Source of the DNA: Marchantia polymorpha subsp. ruderalis
Lineage: Eukaryota > Streptophyta > Marchantiopsida > Marchantiales > Marchantiaceae
Reading direction: 5' to 3'
DNA length: 64,000 nt
Assembly (NCBI GenBank): GCA_037833965.1
Contig: AP031358.1
Coordinates: 8,502,001-8,566,000, forward strand
Shown here: positions 61,532 to 64,000 of the stretch, piece by piece
How positions within the stretch are numbered: position 1 is the first letter of the stretch
Layout of the letters: the number at the start of each line of letters is the position of its first letter
Made by a program: the position numbers and the translations under genes
The notes under the pieces: model-generated
Seen by the model: the letters and a program-made list of their open reading frames with translations, nothing else
What the model was told of the DNA's origin: nothing
Database searches by the model: none

Positions 61532-64000
61532 TCTGTAGAACAAGAGAGGGCCCTCTGTGACCACAGCTTTTTAGAATCTCGTTTGTTCCAAACATTATTG
61601 AGGTTGGTATGCTCATCCACCGGAAGCGTGGGCTCCAGGAGCCTATTCTTTAGCCTCAACTGATATGAAAGGACGAAACTTGAAGCAATTGTAATCTTTT
61701 GTAGTGCACAGGGCTAATGGCACGGCGATCATGAATCAAGAATCGGGCAATCTTTTGAATTCTTTCCCAATTATCTGAATTCTATTCCCGGACATTGTCA
61801 AACTCGAGTGTAACAGTTAACCCGTATACGAGCAAAGCACTTCGGGGGTGTTGGAGGGCAAGACATGTACGCGTGTATTTTGTACACAGGGATGGGTACG
61901 GCCATCATGAATCAAGGCTCTTCGGGACTGTTTGGACGGCAAGACGTGTGTGTGTTTGCCTGCCTTCTCACTGTCTCTTTTTAGATGACATGTTCGTACT
62001 GTCTTCCATTAATTGCTTCATTCAGTGTCAAAAACGTGCTACAGCAAACACACTCTGAAGGAAAGAAATTTGTTTTCGTCGTGAGACCAGAATGTGAGTG
62101 GCCACGTTCAATGAACAGAGACTAAATTTATATCCTAAACGAAACAATGATAACCCTCTTCTAATCAGATCCGAACTTTCTAAGCTGAGAGCCCAAACTG
62201 ACATTGGTTATTATAAACACGAAAACATCGTCATGTCTGATGCGTGTGGTACTCTCTGAGAACGCCGAGATGCAGCAGAAACGCGTGTAAGTAGATGCTC
62301 ACGAAACTCAATACTTTCGCTCTATTGCGATCAAGTTCGCGTGAATGTAGTTCTTACTGTCCAATCACGGCATATGTCAAAAGTACGACATCACGTACAA
62401 ATTGGAAGTCAAAGAACAGTGTTCAAAATATGAATACACCTTTATACTTCCAAAAAACAACATCATGAAATTTTTAATTAGGCACTTGTTTAGCATTGAA
62501 TGAAACGTAATTCATGTATCGCAAATTCCCTTGCTATAACGGCGCATGAAGGCTTATCCAAAGGCCGTGGGGCCAAATCAAATAAACCAATAGCAAGCAG
62601 TATCAACGCAACTCAAAACACAACCTGTGACTTTGACTCCTTTCCGAGTTACTTAAAGTTTGTCAAAGTTCACTAGCAAACAAGCTCCAATCAAGAAATC
62701 CTGCTACATGTCACGAGTATGCAATTTCAACTTAGCAATACTCGCGAAAAGTGTAATACGTGCGCTAAAGGACAAACTCTGGACACCAACATTAAAAAAT
62801 TTGAAAAAGACATTCTTGCAAACTGATTGTGACACTGCAATTTATGAGGAATGTACTTATCACACGACATCCTTCTCAGCAAGAAGCGTGAGCAAGGTAT
62901 GACTTCACTGTGATCAACATACTTGAGTTTTTTACACATTAAAATTTGAACGATTGTAGCAAATGATGCTCAAAGCTAGATAAACGGATAAGGATTTCAT
63001 ACAAGATTCAACTAAAAAAAATGCAGGACGCGGGGTCTCCTGAAAGTAGCGAGTTGACTGAATCTGAGCGTAAACGCGCTCATTCTGAATCCGCTTCAGC
63101 CCCTGTCCGGGATGTACCGCATCTCAACGGAGAAGGGCTACCAAGCCCCTGGCTTAGACAAGGGGCCAACGATAACAGGGTCGTTCCAGCCTCATTCCAT
63201 TGTATTCCCCTCTGTGAAACTTCCTATGACAGTTACGACAGACCGGGAGTTGTTTACGATTCAATTATACCATCAACCTAGTGAAACCGCGTTATCGCGG
63301 CTTAGTTTTTTTATGTGGTGCATGTCCTATAGGCAGGCATGGTTGTTTTAAATTGCAGCCAAAAGCTATATCAGACGATCGTATATAAGATTATCTAAAT
63401 TACCTAAACTTTATAGTGATTAGGCGATTAAATTAATTTGGCGATTTGACACCTACATGTTATAACCAATGGAAAGTGGACAAATATGTAGAATTGATGG
63501 ATTTTTTAAAAACTAATATAAATTGTTTTAAAAAAAATTATTAAATTTTTTTTAGACTAAATTAAATTTTTAGAAGTTAAATTAATTTCAATTATTTTTG
63601 TAGTAAAATAAATTAACCTTTGAAGGAGACTAAATTCGTTTAAATTAATATTTTTGAGTAAACTAAAGTAATTTTTTCGATTAGATTAAATTATACGTAT
63701 TTAGGAATTTAGACGAGTGACTACAGATCTGTATTATATCCATTCCTGCCTATAGGTATCAGTAAAGTACCAGGTGGATAGATATCCTTCGTAGGTGAAG
63801 ATCAGATTAACCTCATTAACCTCTGTCTGCATGCAGATGGACCCTAATACAACTCAGAATCCAGTGATACGTCGACAGCAAGACATAACATGCGGTCTTG
63901 GGTTCGAGAATCTTCACGGAACGTGCGTACATATGAAATTAATATGCGGGATTGGGTTCGAGAATCTTCACGGAACATGCGTACATTATGAAAATCAATC
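61532..64000. other. No recognisable gene; terminal 53-bp direct repeat
   Basis: The first part is 3' UTR and flank of the Mpv17 gene. ORFs at 62660 and 63021-63351 (up to 86 codons) show no family motif. About 63.35-63.72 kb is AT-rich. Near the window end TGCGGTCTTGGGTTCGAGAA (63891) recurs as TGCGGGATTGGGTTCGAGAA (63944), a 53-bp direct repeat that may continue beyond the window. Confidence 0.45.

Overview
The window looks like nuclear DNA of a land plant, most likely a non-seed plant such as a bryophyte; the clade is an inference. Spliced genes with short GT-AG introns encode plant families: a DUF1218 membrane protein, an LRR receptor-like kinase, a GDSL esterase/lipase, an Mpv17/PMP22 protein and a relic LBD transcription factor. 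A plastid 23S rRNA piece lies in the DNA. Compact, GC-richer genes are separated by long, very AT-rich blocks and transposon debris.

Layout. 1.6-4.1 kb (-): three-exon DUF1218/MWL-type gene. 6.4-12.5 kb: a nested insertion. A decayed pogo/Tigger-type transposase (-) is split by a roughly 4.6 kb L1-type LINE (-), which has two ORFs and a 5' end built of tandem 348-bp monomers. 15.49-20.07 kb: a second, different pogo/Tigger-like element with 24-bp terminal inverted repeats and TA duplications on both sides; its transposase (-) carries stops and frameshifts. 20-27.8 kb: no supportable gene. 27.9-30.9 kb (-): two-exon LRR receptor kinase of the At1g12460 type, 957 aa. 31-39.6 kb: purine/pyrimidine-rich upstream DNA, then about 4 kb of gene-empty AT-rich DNA.

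39.7-46.1 kb (+): a candidate spliced leader, then an intact trihelix/Myb-SANT ORF (304 aa) and an intact PIF/Harbinger-transposase-like ORF (about 525 aa). This is the two-protein set of a Harbinger element and also of the domesticated ALP2/ALP1 pair, which associates with Polycomb PRC2 in Arabidopsis. Both ORFs are undamaged while every other transposon here is broken, which makes this the most interesting locus of the window.

48.66-49.95 kb: plastid 23S rRNA 5' fragment followed by AT-rich DNA that may also be organellar. 50.0-50.35 kb (+): LBD pseudogene with several frameshifts. 51.1-51.55 kb (-): possible small two-exon membrane protein. 53.7-56.4 kb (-): five-exon GDSL esterase/lipase with an altered GDS motif. 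58.4-61.5 kb (+): three-exon Mpv17/PMP22 protein with a palindromic 38-bp repeat in intron 2. 61.5-64 kb: no gene recognised.

Splice junctions were assigned by eye from GT/AG signals, reading phase and family similarity. For the DUF1218, receptor kinase, GDSL and Mpv17 genes the exon lengths sum to whole codons. Family assignments rest on motif recognition, not database searches.
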